From Bacteroidaceae bacterium (lineage in GTDB: Bacteria > Bacteroidota > Bacteroidia > Bacteroidales > Barnesiellaceae_A): 43,423 bases of DNA. Position numbers and translations under genes: made by a program. Of this stretch, positions 32,099-41,449 are shown one piece after another (within the stretch, counting starts at the first letter, position 1; the number at the start of each line of letters is the position of its first letter). The notes below the pieces were generated by a model. It had not been told where the DNA came from. It saw only the letters and a program-made list of their open reading frames with translations, and ran no database searches. Where the stretch lies: contig JAFQRE010000035.1 in the NCBI GenBank assembly GCA_017410245.1, positions 1 to 43,423 of the forward strand, in the 5' to 3' direction.

Positions 32099-34705
32099 AT
32101 GGAAAAATCTATAGTACTGCGTGGTATAGAGCGCAATATGAGTGTGAGCAACAGTGTAGATGGTGGAATGGCCGAACTTGTTGGTTGGCGGCATGTAGAT
32201 GGGAATTTGCGTCCGGCGACCGGCCTTAGCAAGGTAAATGTGTCGTTGCGTGCAGGAGATAGGTTGCTGTATGTTCACAAGTATGGTGTGTATGAACATT
32301 ATATTATATGGGACTCGAATGGAGATCTCGTATATAGGGAGCGTGGCGGAAGTGCTGTGCTTATAGAGCAGGAGGTGCGCAGTGTGCGTCAAGTGGTGTC
32401 GATAGGTCACTCGATAGTTGTGATAGGGACAGAATTGCCGGACGTCCAAAATATAAAAGGTATGCGCCAATGGGTGTGGCAAGGAGAGCAATATAAAGAA
32501 GTGAAGTTGCGCCATATTCCTACGATGCTGTTTGAACGAATGCCGGGAGGATATGCCGGTACATCGACCGCTATAAGCGTGCAAGGGGATATAAAACTTC
32601 CTGCGCAATGGCCGAGTGGAGGTTATCCGGTAGAGAGCCTTGAGACGCGTCGCGAGCTTGCCGAGTGCTATAAAGCGGGGCAGGGAGAGTTGCGAGAGGA
32701 GGCTTATGCGGCAGATGCGTTTATTGATACTATATTGATACGATATGGTGTGCGCATGTATGATGGCAGTTATTCGTTTGTCTCGGCTCCTGTGATGTTG
32801 CCGGCTTCGGCGAAGTATATGTTCAAGGCTCAAGTGGAGACTGATGATTTATATGTAGTAGAATCGGCCAAAGCGAATGTAGGTATAGCTGACGGCTATA
32901 AGGTAGATTACAGATTGTATTTAGATGATGAGTTGAAGAGTCTTGATGCGAGTATTTTGCCTTATATAGATATATTCGTATCGGAACCCATAGATGCTAC
33001 ATCGTCGGTGCGAACGATAGATAATATATCTCGTGCAGAGAATGCGGGAGGAGGATATGATGCGGGAGATATTTTCTTGACATTTGCTGTAGAAGAGGAA
33101 GCATTTGACATGAATGAGCACTCGGTATATTATCGAGTTGAAAGCATACGGGTAGAAGATGTGCAAAAACGAAGTGAAGATTACATAGATGGAGAACTGC
33201 GCATAGGGGATAAAATGGGTTATCTGCGACAATTGCCTATATTGGAGCGAACTCATGCGCAATCGATATATGATGGGGCAAGCAGTATTGTGTATAATGG
33301 CAGATTGCATATAGGCGATGTAACGGAGTATTTGATGCACGAATTGACATTGTCTCAATATAGCTATGTAGAAGCAGATGAAGGAGATAGTGGATTAGAA
33401 AACTTGAGCCAGCATGTAGTTATTGTGTATTATGATGTAGATAATGCAGAACGTGTAGTAAGAAGGACAATCGGAGAAAGTTGGGTAGGCAGTATGACAA
33501 GTCGTCTCATATCGGTGCCTGACAGTAGGGCAAGGAAGATAGTAATAGCACAGAGAGGCTTATGTGCAGAATTGCCCTTGCAAGAACACTCGATGGATAA
33601 TATGGCATACTACTATAACGAAGAGGGCATACCGTGGAAAACGATAACTGATGCTGAGTATAATAGTTTGTTGAGTACGGCTTATAATGGAGCAGTGGAT
33701 AGAAGGAATGTAATCAAGGTGTCGGAGTTGCACAATGCGATGTTGTATGGCAATGACAAGACTTATACAGTAGGCAATGGGGCTGTTGTAGCGATGGCTG
33801 TTGCGACGAAGGCGATAAGTGAGGGTCAGTTTGGCCAATATCCGTTGTATGTATTCAGTGAAGATGGTGTGTATGCTCTACTGAGTGGCAGTGGCGAGGT
33901 GCTGTATGGTAATATAGCACCTGTGAGTCGTCATGTTGTAGATCGTGCGGGCATGGTGTGTGGCATAGATGATGCTGTGGTGTTTGGTACCCGGCAGGGT
34001 ATATTTGTTCTTGTAGGTGGCGAAGCCCGAAAGATATCGAACAGTCTTGACGATCATGGTGTGCGCCTGACCGGTAATAGGAGTCTGCACAAGATAGTTG
34101 AGGCATTTGCGGGTGTAACGCTCTCGACACGTAGTATGCGAGAGGTGATAAGAGAGGGTATGCTTGGCTATGACTATGTGAATAATGAGTTGTTGGTGTA
34201 TGTGCCCGGAGATGCTTATTGTTATGCCTACTCGTTTGCCGAGCAGTTGTGGCATAGCTATGAATATGGAGTGCAATATACTGTGGAGAATTATCCGAAC
34301 TTGCATATAGTGTGCAGCATGGGAAGTAGCAGTGCTGTTTATGAGCTGAGCGATGAGGATAGTGGCATAACGCAAGACTCGATGTTGCTTGTGACGCAAC
34401 CTATGACGCTTGGCGATGCCATGAATGTGAAGAAGATAGAGCGCATACACCTGTTGTCGCACATCAAGGGCGATGGCGAGAACTGCGTGATGAAGATAGG
34501 CATGGCTGTGAGCAATGATGGAGAGAGCTGGAAACTTGTGTGGGACAGAACGATGAATGTTGTGACCCTACATAATGTTACCCTGCCTCATGTGGCGAGT
34601 GCTTACCGGTATTTCTCGTTGATAGTGTATATACCCGAGATAGAGAAGAACAGCTACATCAACAGTGTGTATGTAGAGTATGAAACAATGCGAATGGAAA
34701 GATAA
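32099..34705 (+). CDS. Tail nozzle/stabilisation protein (T7 gp12 or P22 gp10-like role)
   Basis: A beta-rich protein of 868 aa from the ATG at 32099; an upstream start at 32069 is possible but falls in the promoter-like region. The opening MEKSIVLRGIERNMSVSNSVDGGMAELVGWRHVDGNLRPATG, with repeated blades such as DRLLYVHKYGVYEHYIIWDSNGDLVY and later YPLYVFSEDGVYALLSG ... GIDDAVVFGTRQGIFVLVGGEARKIS, looks like the beta-propeller body of podovirus nozzle proteins. Those proteins extend the tail below the portal and adaptor. It is 12 bases upstream of the portal gene, in the same operon. No family search was possible, so the role is inferred from fold pattern and neighbours. Confidence 0.7.
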   Translation: MEKSIVLRGIERNMSVSNSVDGGMAELVGWRHVDGNLRPATGLSKVNVSLRAGDRLLYVHKYGVYEHYIIWDSNGDLVYRERGGSAVLIEQEVRSVRQVVSIGHSIVVIGTELPDVQNIKGMRQWVWQGEQYKEVKLRHIPTMLFERMPGGYAGTSTAISVQGDIKLPAQWPSGGYPVESLETRRELAECYKAGQGELREEAYAADAFIDTILIRYGVRMYDGSYSFVSAPVMLPASAKYMFKAQVETDDLYVVESAKANVGIADGYKVDYRLYLDDELKSLDASILPYIDIFVSEPIDATSSVRTIDNISRAENAGGGYDAGDIFLTFAVEEEAFDMNEHSVYYRVESIRVEDVQKRSEDYIDGELRIGDKMGYLRQLPILERTHAQSIYDGASSIVYNGRLHIGDVTEYLMHELTLSQYSYVEADEGDSGLENLSQHVVIVYYDVDNAERVVRRTIGESWVGSMTSRLISVPDSRARKIVIAQRGLCAELPLQEHSMDNMAYYYNEEGIPWKTITDAEYNSLLSTAYNGAVDRRNVIKVSELHNAMLYGNDKTYTVGNGAVVAMAVATKAISEGQFGQYPLYVFSEDGVYALLSGSGEVLYGNIAPVSRHVVDRAGMVCGIDDAVVFGTRQGIFVLVGGEARKISNSLDDHGVRLTGNRSLHKIVEAFAGVTLSTRSMREVIREGMLGYDYVNNELLVYVPGDAYCYAYSFAEQLWHSYEYGVQYTVENYPNLHIVCSMGSSSAVYELSDEDSGITQDSMLLVTQPMTLGDAMNVKKIERIHLLSHIKGDGENCVMKIGMAVSNDGESWKLVWDRTMNVVTLHNVTLPHVASAYRYFSLIVYIPEIEKNSYINSVYVEYETMRMER

Positions 34706-34717
34706 TATATATATAAT

Positions 34718-36655
34718 ATGAAGGAAAATATGCAAATGGTGATGCGACGCAGTGTTGCAGTGCCGGGAACTATAGACACGAAGCATGATAGTGTGAGTGT
34801 GTTGTATAGTTATGGAGAGGGAAGGCGCGAGGTGAATGCTCGGGTGTTTGAAGATGCTCGGGTGTGCTATGACAACCTTAACAAATTTAGGCGATCGGCT
34901 CGCAGATGTCACCTATATACGTATGGTGACCAGTGGGGCGATGCCATATTTGCGAATGGGAAATGGCAGACCGAGTCGAACTACCTGCGAGAGCAAGGCA
35001 AGGTGCCGTTGAAGAACAACATGATACGGCAGTTGGTTAAGAGTGTTCTTGGACAGTTTGAAGGTATGCCTACTCGGCCGGTGTGTACAGCACGAAATAG
35101 CGAGGACCAGAGTTATGGTGAGATGATGACGATAGCGATGGAGTGTGTGTATGATACCAATCGTATGGACAGTCTTGATGCGAAAACTCTTGAGAGCTAC
35201 ATGGTGACAGGCCTGTGTGCTCACAAGATGCAATATACATGGCTCTATGAGGAGCAACGTCATGATGTGTATGTGCGTAATGTGTCGCCTTATCGTATAT
35301 TCTTCGATAACCGAATGGAGGACCATGCCTTTCGCGATATCACACTGATAGGTGAGTTGCATGATATGTCGTTGAGCGATGTGGTGCGTATGTTTGCCGG
35401 GTCGGACACTAAGAAAGCAAGATACATACGAGAGTTGTATGGTCATCGCAATGAAGATATGAGTGCGATGAAGTCGGACACGTTGAAGGGAGACAATGAC
35501 GGTATGAACTTCTATGTGTGTGAAGACCCGAATATGTGTCGTGTGATAGAGGTGTGGCGCAGGGAGAGTCGCGAGTTTTTGCACTGCCATGATACGGCAC
35601 GCGGTCGCACCTACCGGCTCGATGTGGATAAGATAAACGAGGTGAAGGCTATCAATGAGGCACGCTTGAATGATGCCGTGCGACAGGGTATAGAGGCCGA
35701 AGATGTGGCATTGATAGATACGGAGTTGTCGATAGATAACTATTGGTATGTTCGCTACTTCACGCCTTATGGCGATGTGATAGCGGAGTATGAAAATCCG
35801 TATTGGCATGGCTCACACCCTTATGAGTTGAGTATCTATCCGTTTATAAATCAAGAGGCTCATAGCTTTGTCGAAGATGTCATAGACCAACAGCGATACA
35901 TTAATCGCTTGATAACGATGATAGACTTCATCATGGGAGCGAGTGCCAAGGGTGTATTGTTGATGCCTGAAGATGCCATACCCGATGGTATGCGTCTTGA
36001 GGATATTGAGGTCGAGTGGGTGAAGTATAACGGAGTAATCTTGTTCAAGAGCAAGCCCGGGCAACAGATGCCTACGCAGGTATCGACCAATGCTACCAAT
36101 GTGGGAGCGTATGAGTTGCTGAACTTGCAGATGAAGCTGTTGCAAGACATCAGTGGTGTGCAGAATGCCATGCAGGGCAAGACTCCGAGAAGTGGTACTA
36201 GTGGTATACAGTACCAACAGGAGTCGCTGAATGCGCAAAATAACCTGATAAACCTGTTGAATGCGTATAGAGAGTTTCGCGAGGGTCGTGACAAGAAGAT
36301 AGTGAAGGTGATGCAACAGTACTATCGAGATGACTTCCCGATGCATGTGCGAGGCAGCTATAGTGATGAGGCGAAGATATACCGAGCCGATATGGTGCGA
36401 GATATTGACTATATGCTGAGCATCAGTGAGGCGGTAACATCGCCCACTTATAGAGCGATGAGTAATGAGTTGCTGTTACAATTGTTCCAAATGCAAGCCA
36501 TCAATGTGAAGACGTTGTTGAAGAATGGCAACTTCCCGAATGCCGAGCGATTGCTTGCCGATATAGAGTCGCAAGAACAGGCGATGCAAGAGGCAATGGC
36601 CGGGCAACAGCAAGGCATGATGCCGGGAGAGATGATGCCGATGGCGAATGGTTAA
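34718..36655 (+). CDS. Portal protein (P22-like)
   Basis: A 645-aa protein forming the dodecameric DNA channel at one capsid vertex. Evidence: residues about 48-62 RRCHLYTYGDQWGD, then VPLKNNMIRQLVKSVLGQFEGMPTRPV, VTGLCAHKMQYTWLYEEQRHDVYVRNVSPYRIFFDNRM and HPYELSIYPFINQEAHSFVEDVIDQQRYINRLITMIDFIMG, a succession seen in P22-type portals. Near residues 460-510 GAYELLNLQMKLLQDISGVQNAMQGKTPRSGTSGIQY is the conserved tunnel-loop/stem region. The C-terminus is Gln/Met-rich (EQAMQEAMAGQQQGMMPGEMMP). It is coupled to the nozzle gene and convergent with the terminase gene. Confidence 0.88.
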   Translation: MKENMQMVMRRSVAVPGTIDTKHDSVSVLYSYGEGRREVNARVFEDARVCYDNLNKFRRSARRCHLYTYGDQWGDAIFANGKWQTESNYLREQGKVPLKNNMIRQLVKSVLGQFEGMPTRPVCTARNSEDQSYGEMMTIAMECVYDTNRMDSLDAKTLESYMVTGLCAHKMQYTWLYEEQRHDVYVRNVSPYRIFFDNRMEDHAFRDITLIGELHDMSLSDVVRMFAGSDTKKARYIRELYGHRNEDMSAMKSDTLKGDNDGMNFYVCEDPNMCRVIEVWRRESREFLHCHDTARGRTYRLDVDKINEVKAINEARLNDAVRQGIEAEDVALIDTELSIDNYWYVRYFTPYGDVIAEYENPYWHGSHPYELSIYPFINQEAHSFVEDVIDQQRYINRLITMIDFIMGASAKGVLLMPEDAIPDGMRLEDIEVEWVKYNGVILFKSKPGQQMPTQVSTNATNVGAYELLNLQMKLLQDISGVQNAMQGKTPRSGTSGIQYQQESLNAQNNLINLLNAYREFREGRDKKIVKVMQQYYRDDFPMHVRGSYSDEAKIYRADMVRDIDYMLSISEAVTSPTYRAMSNELLLQLFQMQAINVKTLLKNGNFPNAERLLADIESQEQAMQEAMAGQQQGMMPGEMMPMANG

Positions 36656-36679
36656 AAAGGCAACAAGGTAAAAAAAGGT

Positions 36680-36715
36680 AAAGGGCACGCATTATCGCAA
36701 TGGGTGCCCTTTTTG
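36680..36715 (+). terminator. Terminator after the portal gene
   Basis: AAAGGGCAC pairs with GTGCCCTTT over a 15-base loop, followed by a T run. Confidence 0.75.
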
Positions 36716-36764
36716 TTGGACGGATTAGGCAAATAAGTCAAATAAGACAGATAGGACAATAGGG

Positions 36765-36796
36765 CGACCATTTTCGTGAGTGTGCGAAAATGGTCG
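36765..36796. terminator. Second hairpin between portal and terminase genes
   Basis: CGACCATTTTCG pairs perfectly with CGAAAATGGTCG over an eight-base loop. It lies between the convergent portal and terminase genes and probably ends the minus-strand terminase transcript. Confidence 0.6.
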
Positions 36797-36830
36797 TTTG
36801 TAATATGATAGCTTGTTTTATAGTTGCTTG

Positions 36831-38753
36831 TTATATAGTAGCTTCGGTGATGATGGTGCGGGAGCGTGGTATGCGAGCGTGAGAGTCGATTATGGCGGGA
36901 GGCTCGATGTCGGAGGATACGTATAGTGCAATCATGCGAGTCATGAGAATGTCATCGTGATTGCCAGAGGTAGCACCATATCCACCATTTTGGAGGCGTT
37001 CGTATGTGAGCATTTCGTTGATGGCAAGATCGTTTCGCTCGATGTAACCTTGTGTGCGGACGATGGCTATCATGTTATCGACAAGCGTTTGCTTGGTTTT
37101 GCGGTTGGTGTGAAATCCCCACCGAGGAGGGAGACCTTCGCGAATGCGTTGTGGGTCTTGACGTGCATATAGGTTGTCGTATGTAGATGCGATTTGGTCG
37201 AGAATAAAGTCATCGGTGAGCGCGTCGGGATTGTCTTTGCTTTCGAGGGTGTTACTCTCGATAACGAGGAGCGCATTGTTATATAATGTAGCGATTTGCG
37301 CCGCTTTCCACGCGAGTAGGTCGTGGTCGATGTGTCCACGCCACTCGGCCACTACTTCGGGTACGCCCCCCTCGATGAGCCAATAGCGGTCGAGCACGGT
37401 AATAACGGAGTAGTCGGCTTTAGCCGAGCGACCACCGACATCGACCGAAACGATGTAACGTCGAGCTACTTGTGTAGAGGTATCGGGCATAGCCCATATT
37501 TGGAAAAGTCCGTTGTGTTGTTGTTCCAGTGCGAGCTGAGTAAGAGCCTTGGCAGAGACAGAGAATTTCGTTTGGGAGTATATATCGCCTCGCCATTCCG
37601 GTTCACGGCAGAGCTTACGTAATTTTTCGCAGAGGTCTTGCTTGAATATGATTTCGCCCGAGTGGGTAAATGCTTCGACAGCCGTAGATGGAAACTCGGC
37701 TTGCATCTCATCGTCGTTGTGGTATTCCATGCGTTTGTGTCGATACCAATTGATGGCTTGCAGGGTAGCCCCGAGTTCCCAGAGTTGCCATTCGTAATCG
37801 GATAGTGTTGCGATAAATTCCTCCTCGGGCATGGGAAGCGGAGAAGAGTACATCTCGATCTCGAACCAAGCCACGAATAGCGGGTATTTGTCGGACTTTC
37901 CCCGCTCGGCCTTGAGCCATTCGGTATGAAACCAATTGCCCGTACCGTTGGCAGTAGATTCGACCACGACGATAGAGTATGGAATGCGCAGGATAGAGCC
38001 GGCCACCGAGCGAATGAGCCGGGTAGGGTTGTTCTTGGCGGTGGTGGGATATACGCCGGCCTCGGATATGTGCGCCATCATGACGTTTTGCGAGCGTACA
38101 GAATCGGGAGCTTCGGCCGAGCCGATGGTGATTTTGCACCCAATCTGCTTGATGTAGGAAATGTTTTGTGTCTTTTCATAAGGTTGCATTTTGAGTGGGC
38201 CATATATCCACTCGGGGAAGTATTGCATCATGGTGGTGTACATACCCTTGATGTTGAGGGCGGCATCTTTGAGGTGGGCGCATATAACGCTGTGCCAATT
38301 GATGCGGTGAAATAGCTGTATCCATGCCATGTATATCTGCGTGCAGGTAGAGCCACCCCATTGTCGTGCCTTGAGTAGAATGACCCGAATAGGTTGGTTG
38401 GCCCGGCGTTGGTCTTCGAGTACCTTGAGAAGTTTGCGTTGGGCGTATCGCAGAATGAAAGGGTATATATCGGCCGTCTCCTTGTCTTGCACCCGAGCGC
38501 AATAGGCGCAGAAGTACTCGAAATCGTATCGAAAACGAATATAGGTGAATTGTTGCAGTTGCGATGCAGATACCCCCTTCTTATACTCGGGATAGTTGTT
38601 GAGGAGGTCGGTAGGGCATAGGATAGTGCCGATGCCTTCGCACTCGATAGGCGTGCGAGGTACAACCCCCTCGGTGCCTGTGTATGGGTCGTATGGAGCA
38701 TTGACACGACTGAGCCGTAGTGCATTCTCGGCAATAATCTCTTGCGTGTTCAT
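36831..38753 (-). CDS. terL: Terminase large subunit
   Basis: A 640-aa DNA-packaging motor. The ATPase part has the Walker A-like KARQWGGST at residues 128-136, the Walker B/catalytic glutamate in MMAHISEAG (about 225-233) and the coupling motif VVVESTANGTG (262-272). The C-terminal RNase H-like nuclease has D438 in YIVSVDVGG, D447 in KADYSVI, and E499 in LLVIESN, followed by the conserved FHTNRKTK (about 552) and HDDILMTR. Length and motif order are typical. The start overlaps the stop of the 128-aa gene by four bases (ATGA), so the two are co-translated; the latter is a candidate for the small subunit. Confidence 0.93.
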   Translation of the reverse strand: MNTQEIIAENALRLSRVNAPYDPYTGTEGVVPRTPIECEGIGTILCPTDLLNNYPEYKKGVSASQLQQFTYIRFRYDFEYFCAYCARVQDKETADIYPFILRYAQRKLLKVLEDQRRANQPIRVILLKARQWGGSTCTQIYMAWIQLFHRINWHSVICAHLKDAALNIKGMYTTMMQYFPEWIYGPLKMQPYEKTQNISYIKQIGCKITIGSAEAPDSVRSQNVMMAHISEAGVYPTTAKNNPTRLIRSVAGSILRIPYSIVVVESTANGTGNWFHTEWLKAERGKSDKYPLFVAWFEIEMYSSPLPMPEEEFIATLSDYEWQLWELGATLQAINWYRHKRMEYHNDDEMQAEFPSTAVEAFTHSGEIIFKQDLCEKLRKLCREPEWRGDIYSQTKFSVSAKALTQLALEQQHNGLFQIWAMPDTSTQVARRYIVSVDVGGRSAKADYSVITVLDRYWLIEGGVPEVVAEWRGHIDHDLLAWKAAQIATLYNNALLVIESNTLESKDNPDALTDDFILDQIASTYDNLYARQDPQRIREGLPPRWGFHTNRKTKQTLVDNMIAIVRTQGYIERNDLAINEMLTYERLQNGGYGATSGNHDDILMTRMIALYVSSDIEPPAIIDSHARIPRSRTIITEATI

Positions 38754-39136
38754 CGGCGAGTGTTTTTGAGGATTGTGTAAGCCGTAGAGCGGTTGAGGTA
38801 GAACCGAGGCGCGGTGGAGTATATAGTCTTGATGATAGCCTCACGCAGGGTAATCTCTTCGCGGTTGGCCTTGTTGCGAGCGGTGTAGTATATGGTGGTA
38901 AAGCAGAGGTATTTGGCTGTACCCTTTTTAAGTCGGCTCGGTTTGCGTGCTTTCATGGCGTAGCAGTATCGAATGGCATAATTCTCCGATACATAAAATT
39001 CGCGAGCCGGGGAATGTATGGCAATGTTGATAGCGTCCTCGATGGGGATATCGGGGAATTCACGAAGAACTTTGTCGAAAACGTTGCAAAAATCTTGGTT
39101 TCGTCGGATAGTAGTAGTGTCGAGGTATTGGCGCAT
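38750..39136 (-). CDS. Small terminase subunit candidate (128 aa)
   Basis: A 128-aa basic protein: MRQYLDTTTIRRNQDFCNVFDKVLREFPDIPIEDAINIAIHSPAREFYVSENYAIRYCYAMKARKPSRLKKG, then ITLREAIIKTIYSTAPRFYLNRSTAYTILKNTRR. The last 40 residues could form a helix-turn-helix (REAIIKTIYSTAPRFYLNRSTAYTIL), with many basic residues for DNA contact. It overlaps the terminase start by four bases. Position favours small terminase, although no family hallmark is certain. The 181-aa HTH protein with its iterons is the alternative. A minus-strand promoter lies directly upstream. Confidence 0.6.
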   Translation of the reverse strand: MRQYLDTTTIRRNQDFCNVFDKVLREFPDIPIEDAINIAIHSPAREFYVSENYAIRYCYAMKARKPSRLKKGTAKYLCFTTIYYTARNKANREEITLREAIIKTIYSTAPRFYLNRSTAYTILKNTRR

Positions 39137-39162
39137 GATATAGTATGCGCAGCATCACGAGA

Positions 39163-39191
39163 CAAAAATACAAATAAAAACGCAAATCCAA
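39163..39191 (-). promoter_or_regulatory. Promoter of the terminase operon
   Basis: On the minus strand TATTTTTG (39170-39163) fits TAnnTTTG, with TTG (39191-39189) 18 bases upstream. It is 27 bases before the ATG at 39136. Confidence 0.5.
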
Positions 39192-39221
39192 AAATAACAA
39201 GTGGGTGAAAATATGCCGATA

Positions 39222-39229
39222 TACCTTTG
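39222..39229 (+). promoter_or_regulatory. -7 element of the capsid operon
   Basis: TACCTTTG fits TAnnTTTG and has the same sequence as the early-operon -7 element at 14492. It lies 20 bases before the scaffold-like gene and diverges from the terminase promoter. No -33 TTTG is found at the standard distance. Confidence 0.5.
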
Positions 39230-39248
39230 AGGAAATAAATAAAATAGT

Positions 39249-40058
39249 ATGGAAAAAGAGAAAGAAACCATGCCGGCAGAGACCATGCCGGAGAATATTA
39301 CGGAGATGCCCCCCGCAGAGGAGAGTGTGCCGGTAGAGGTGAGCAGTCGTGACCGTATCGTAGAGCGATTGCGAGCCAATAACCCTGAGGGTGTGTATGA
39401 CACCGACGATGCGTTGTATGCCGGAGTAGAGGGTATGATGACCGAGAGAGACAGCGAACGAGAGACGATGAACGGCAAACTGAATGAGTTGAGTGAAGTA
39501 TTTAAACGTTCGCCCCAAGCCGCCTCGTTCTTCATTGATATGATGGAGGGGAAAGGCTTGTATGAGTCGCTTGGTCGGAACTTCGGCGATGATCTTATGA
39601 CCGCCATCAATGGTGATGATGCTGTGCGTGCTGAGTTTGACAAAGGCCTTGCCGAGTGGCAGAATGAAGCTACAGCCCGCAGAGAGCGAGAAGAGGCTTT
39701 CAAGAGCAACAGTGATGCTGCCATGAGTGAGTATGAGGCATGGCTTGCCGAGCAGGGTTATAGTCCCGAAGATAGAGAAGAGCTTGAGCGTGATATCCTT
39801 GCTGTGAGTGAGGCGATGAATGGAGGAAAGTTCATGGACTTCATCAAGGCGTTGCATCGCAGTAGAAGGTATGACAGCGATATAGAGAATGCCCGAGCCG
39901 AGGGCGAGATACGAGGTCGTAATGCCCGTATCGCCGAGGAGCGCACGTTGCCCAAGAGTGGAGGCGATGGCTTACCCTCGATGCAAGGTTTGTCGCGCCC
40001 CGATGATGTGCCGGTGAAACCGAGCAAGTGGACAGAAGATATGTTCTGGGGAGAGTAA
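39249..40058 (+). CDS. Scaffold-like protein
   Basis: A 269-aa acidic, helical protein beginning MEKEKETMPAETMPENITEMPPAEE, with DRIVERLRANNPEGVYDTDDALYAGVEGMM and YEAWLAEQGYSPEDREELERDILAVSEAM, and a basic-acidic C-terminal helix (IENARAEGEIRGRNARIAEERTLP). Proteins of this composition directly upstream of the capsid gene are typically scaffolding proteins that guide procapsid assembly and are later released or cleaved. No catalytic motif is present, so a protease is excluded. It starts behind a -7 element and is followed after 16 bases by the capsid gene. Confidence 0.75.
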   Translation: MEKEKETMPAETMPENITEMPPAEESVPVEVSSRDRIVERLRANNPEGVYDTDDALYAGVEGMMTERDSERETMNGKLNELSEVFKRSPQAASFFIDMMEGKGLYESLGRNFGDDLMTAINGDDAVRAEFDKGLAEWQNEATARREREEAFKSNSDAAMSEYEAWLAEQGYSPEDREELERDILAVSEAMNGGKFMDFIKALHRSRRYDSDIENARAEGEIRGRNARIAEERTLPKSGGDGLPSMQGLSRPDDVPVKPSKWTEDMFWGE

Positions 40059-40074
40059 CACATTTTTAAAAACG

Positions 40075-41445
40075 ATGAATAATATGGTAAAGAAGATTGT
40101 AAATTTTGTGGCCAAACATAAATGGGCATTTATGATTGGCTTTGCGGTGATTGCCGTAGTGTGTGTAGTAATGGGTTGTGACCTTGGAGGCGATTGCGGT
40201 ATGGCACTCGCTATGAGTACAGCCGTAGTACCCGGAACAGATGATCATGGTAAGACAATCCTTAATGCTCCGTTGAGCACGGATATTACTCGTGAAGAGA
40301 GTGAGAATCTGTTGTTACGCGATGTGAGTAAGGACGTAGTCAAAGTACGCCCTCAATCGACCCCTCTTGATGCTGTGACGCGAAGAATTAAGAAACAAAA
40401 ATCGGTGTCGCAAATCACAGCCTACTATAGTGTAGGTGTAATGCCTAAGAAGAGTACTATCTCGGAAGTAACCAAGGCAGGAACAGCAACAGCAGCCGGT
40501 ACAATCACCGTTGCCGATAGTTATTACTTTGAGGTGAATGATACCTTTATTGTACCTTCGGTGACTGGCGCAAAAGGCGGGTTCCTTACATTGTATGTTC
40601 AAAAGAAAACCGATGAGGGTGATTTGGTGGTGCTTGCCTTGAACGATGCGAACACAGCCATAGCAACAACTCTTGCCGGTAAGGAGATTGTGCGTATTGG
40701 ATTTGCCGGTTCGGAGAAAGATGCGCAAGCCCCTGCGATGAATGCTTTGCCCGATGACAAGGAGAACTACTGCCAAGTGTTTGAGTCTCAATGCGAGGAG
40801 ACCGAGTTCCAACGCTTGACCGACAAAGAGGTAGAGTGGGAGATGACCGACATCGAGGAGCAATGTATCTATGAGATGAAACGCAAAATCGAGGACTCAT
40901 TGATGTTTGGCGTGAAGTCGAAAATACAAGACAATATCAAGAAAGAGACCATCTACACCACTGATGGTATGTGGTGGCAAGCCGGCTCGGAGTTCTCATA
41001 CAACGAGAGTGAGGACTTTGATAACAAGACTTTGACCGCCTTGTCGCAACGTGTATTTGCCGGTAACAACGGCAGCAAAAACCGTATCTTGTTTGCCGGT
41101 AGTGACCTTATCGCGAAGTTCCAAAACCTTGCGTACTATGAGCGTCACATTGCCGCCAGCGAGGAGATGACCAAGTTTGGTGTAGATTTCTCGGTTATCG
41201 TAACCAAGTTTGGCCGCTTGAACATCGTACACCTTGAGCTCTTTGATGAGGTAGGTATGTCGGGTTGCGGTTTCGTTCTCGATCCCACCAATGCCGTTAG
41301 AAAAGAGTTTAAACCCTTCACTCGTCGTGAGCTTGACTTGAAGAAAGCCGGTATTCGCAACACCGATGCCGTGTTCTTCCAAGAGGTAGTGTGTGTGAAT
41401 CTAATGAATCCTAAGACTCACTGTCGTATCACCGTAGAAGCATAG
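40075..41445 (+). CDS. Major capsid protein
   Basis: A 456-aa protein downstream of the scaffold. The core (residues about 60-456) has the P22/HK97-type features KVRPQSTPLDAVTRRIKKQKSV, a long strand-rich region, EWEMTDIEEQCIYEMKRKIEDSLMFGVKSKI, and FSVIVTKFGRLNIVHLELFDEVGMSGCGFVLDPTNAVRKEF at the C-terminus. The first 42 residues are odd for a capsid protein: a basic start (MNNMVKKIVNFVAKHKW) and a hydrophobic stretch (AFMIGFAVIAVVCVVMGCDLGG). An internal ATG at 40201, ten bases behind a GGAGG, could start a 414-aa form at MALAMSTAVVPGTDDHGKT. The assignment is by context and pattern; the exact N-terminus is open. Confidence 0.85.
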   Translation: MNNMVKKIVNFVAKHKWAFMIGFAVIAVVCVVMGCDLGGDCGMALAMSTAVVPGTDDHGKTILNAPLSTDITREESENLLLRDVSKDVVKVRPQSTPLDAVTRRIKKQKSVSQITAYYSVGVMPKKSTISEVTKAGTATAAGTITVADSYYFEVNDTFIVPSVTGAKGGFLTLYVQKKTDEGDLVVLALNDANTAIATTLAGKEIVRIGFAGSEKDAQAPAMNALPDDKENYCQVFESQCEETEFQRLTDKEVEWEMTDIEEQCIYEMKRKIEDSLMFGVKSKIQDNIKKETIYTTDGMWWQAGSEFSYNESEDFDNKTLTALSQRVFAGNNGSKNRILFAGSDLIAKFQNLAYYERHIAASEEMTKFGVDFSVIVTKFGRLNIVHLELFDEVGMSGCGFVLDPTNAVRKEFKPFTRRELDLKKAGIRNTDAVFFQEVVCVNLMNPKTHCRITVEA

Positions 41446-41449
41446 TAGT

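Noticed and set aside
38664..38674. AACCCCCTCGG in terL, identical to the left end of the 56-bp element
   Set aside because: Only eleven bases match and the rest of the element is absent, so chance is sufficient.
40130..40200. Capsid N-terminus as a lipoprotein signal (VVMGC)
   Set aside because: The lipobox is poor and a lipidated capsid protein is implausible; treated as an open question of start or cleavage instead.
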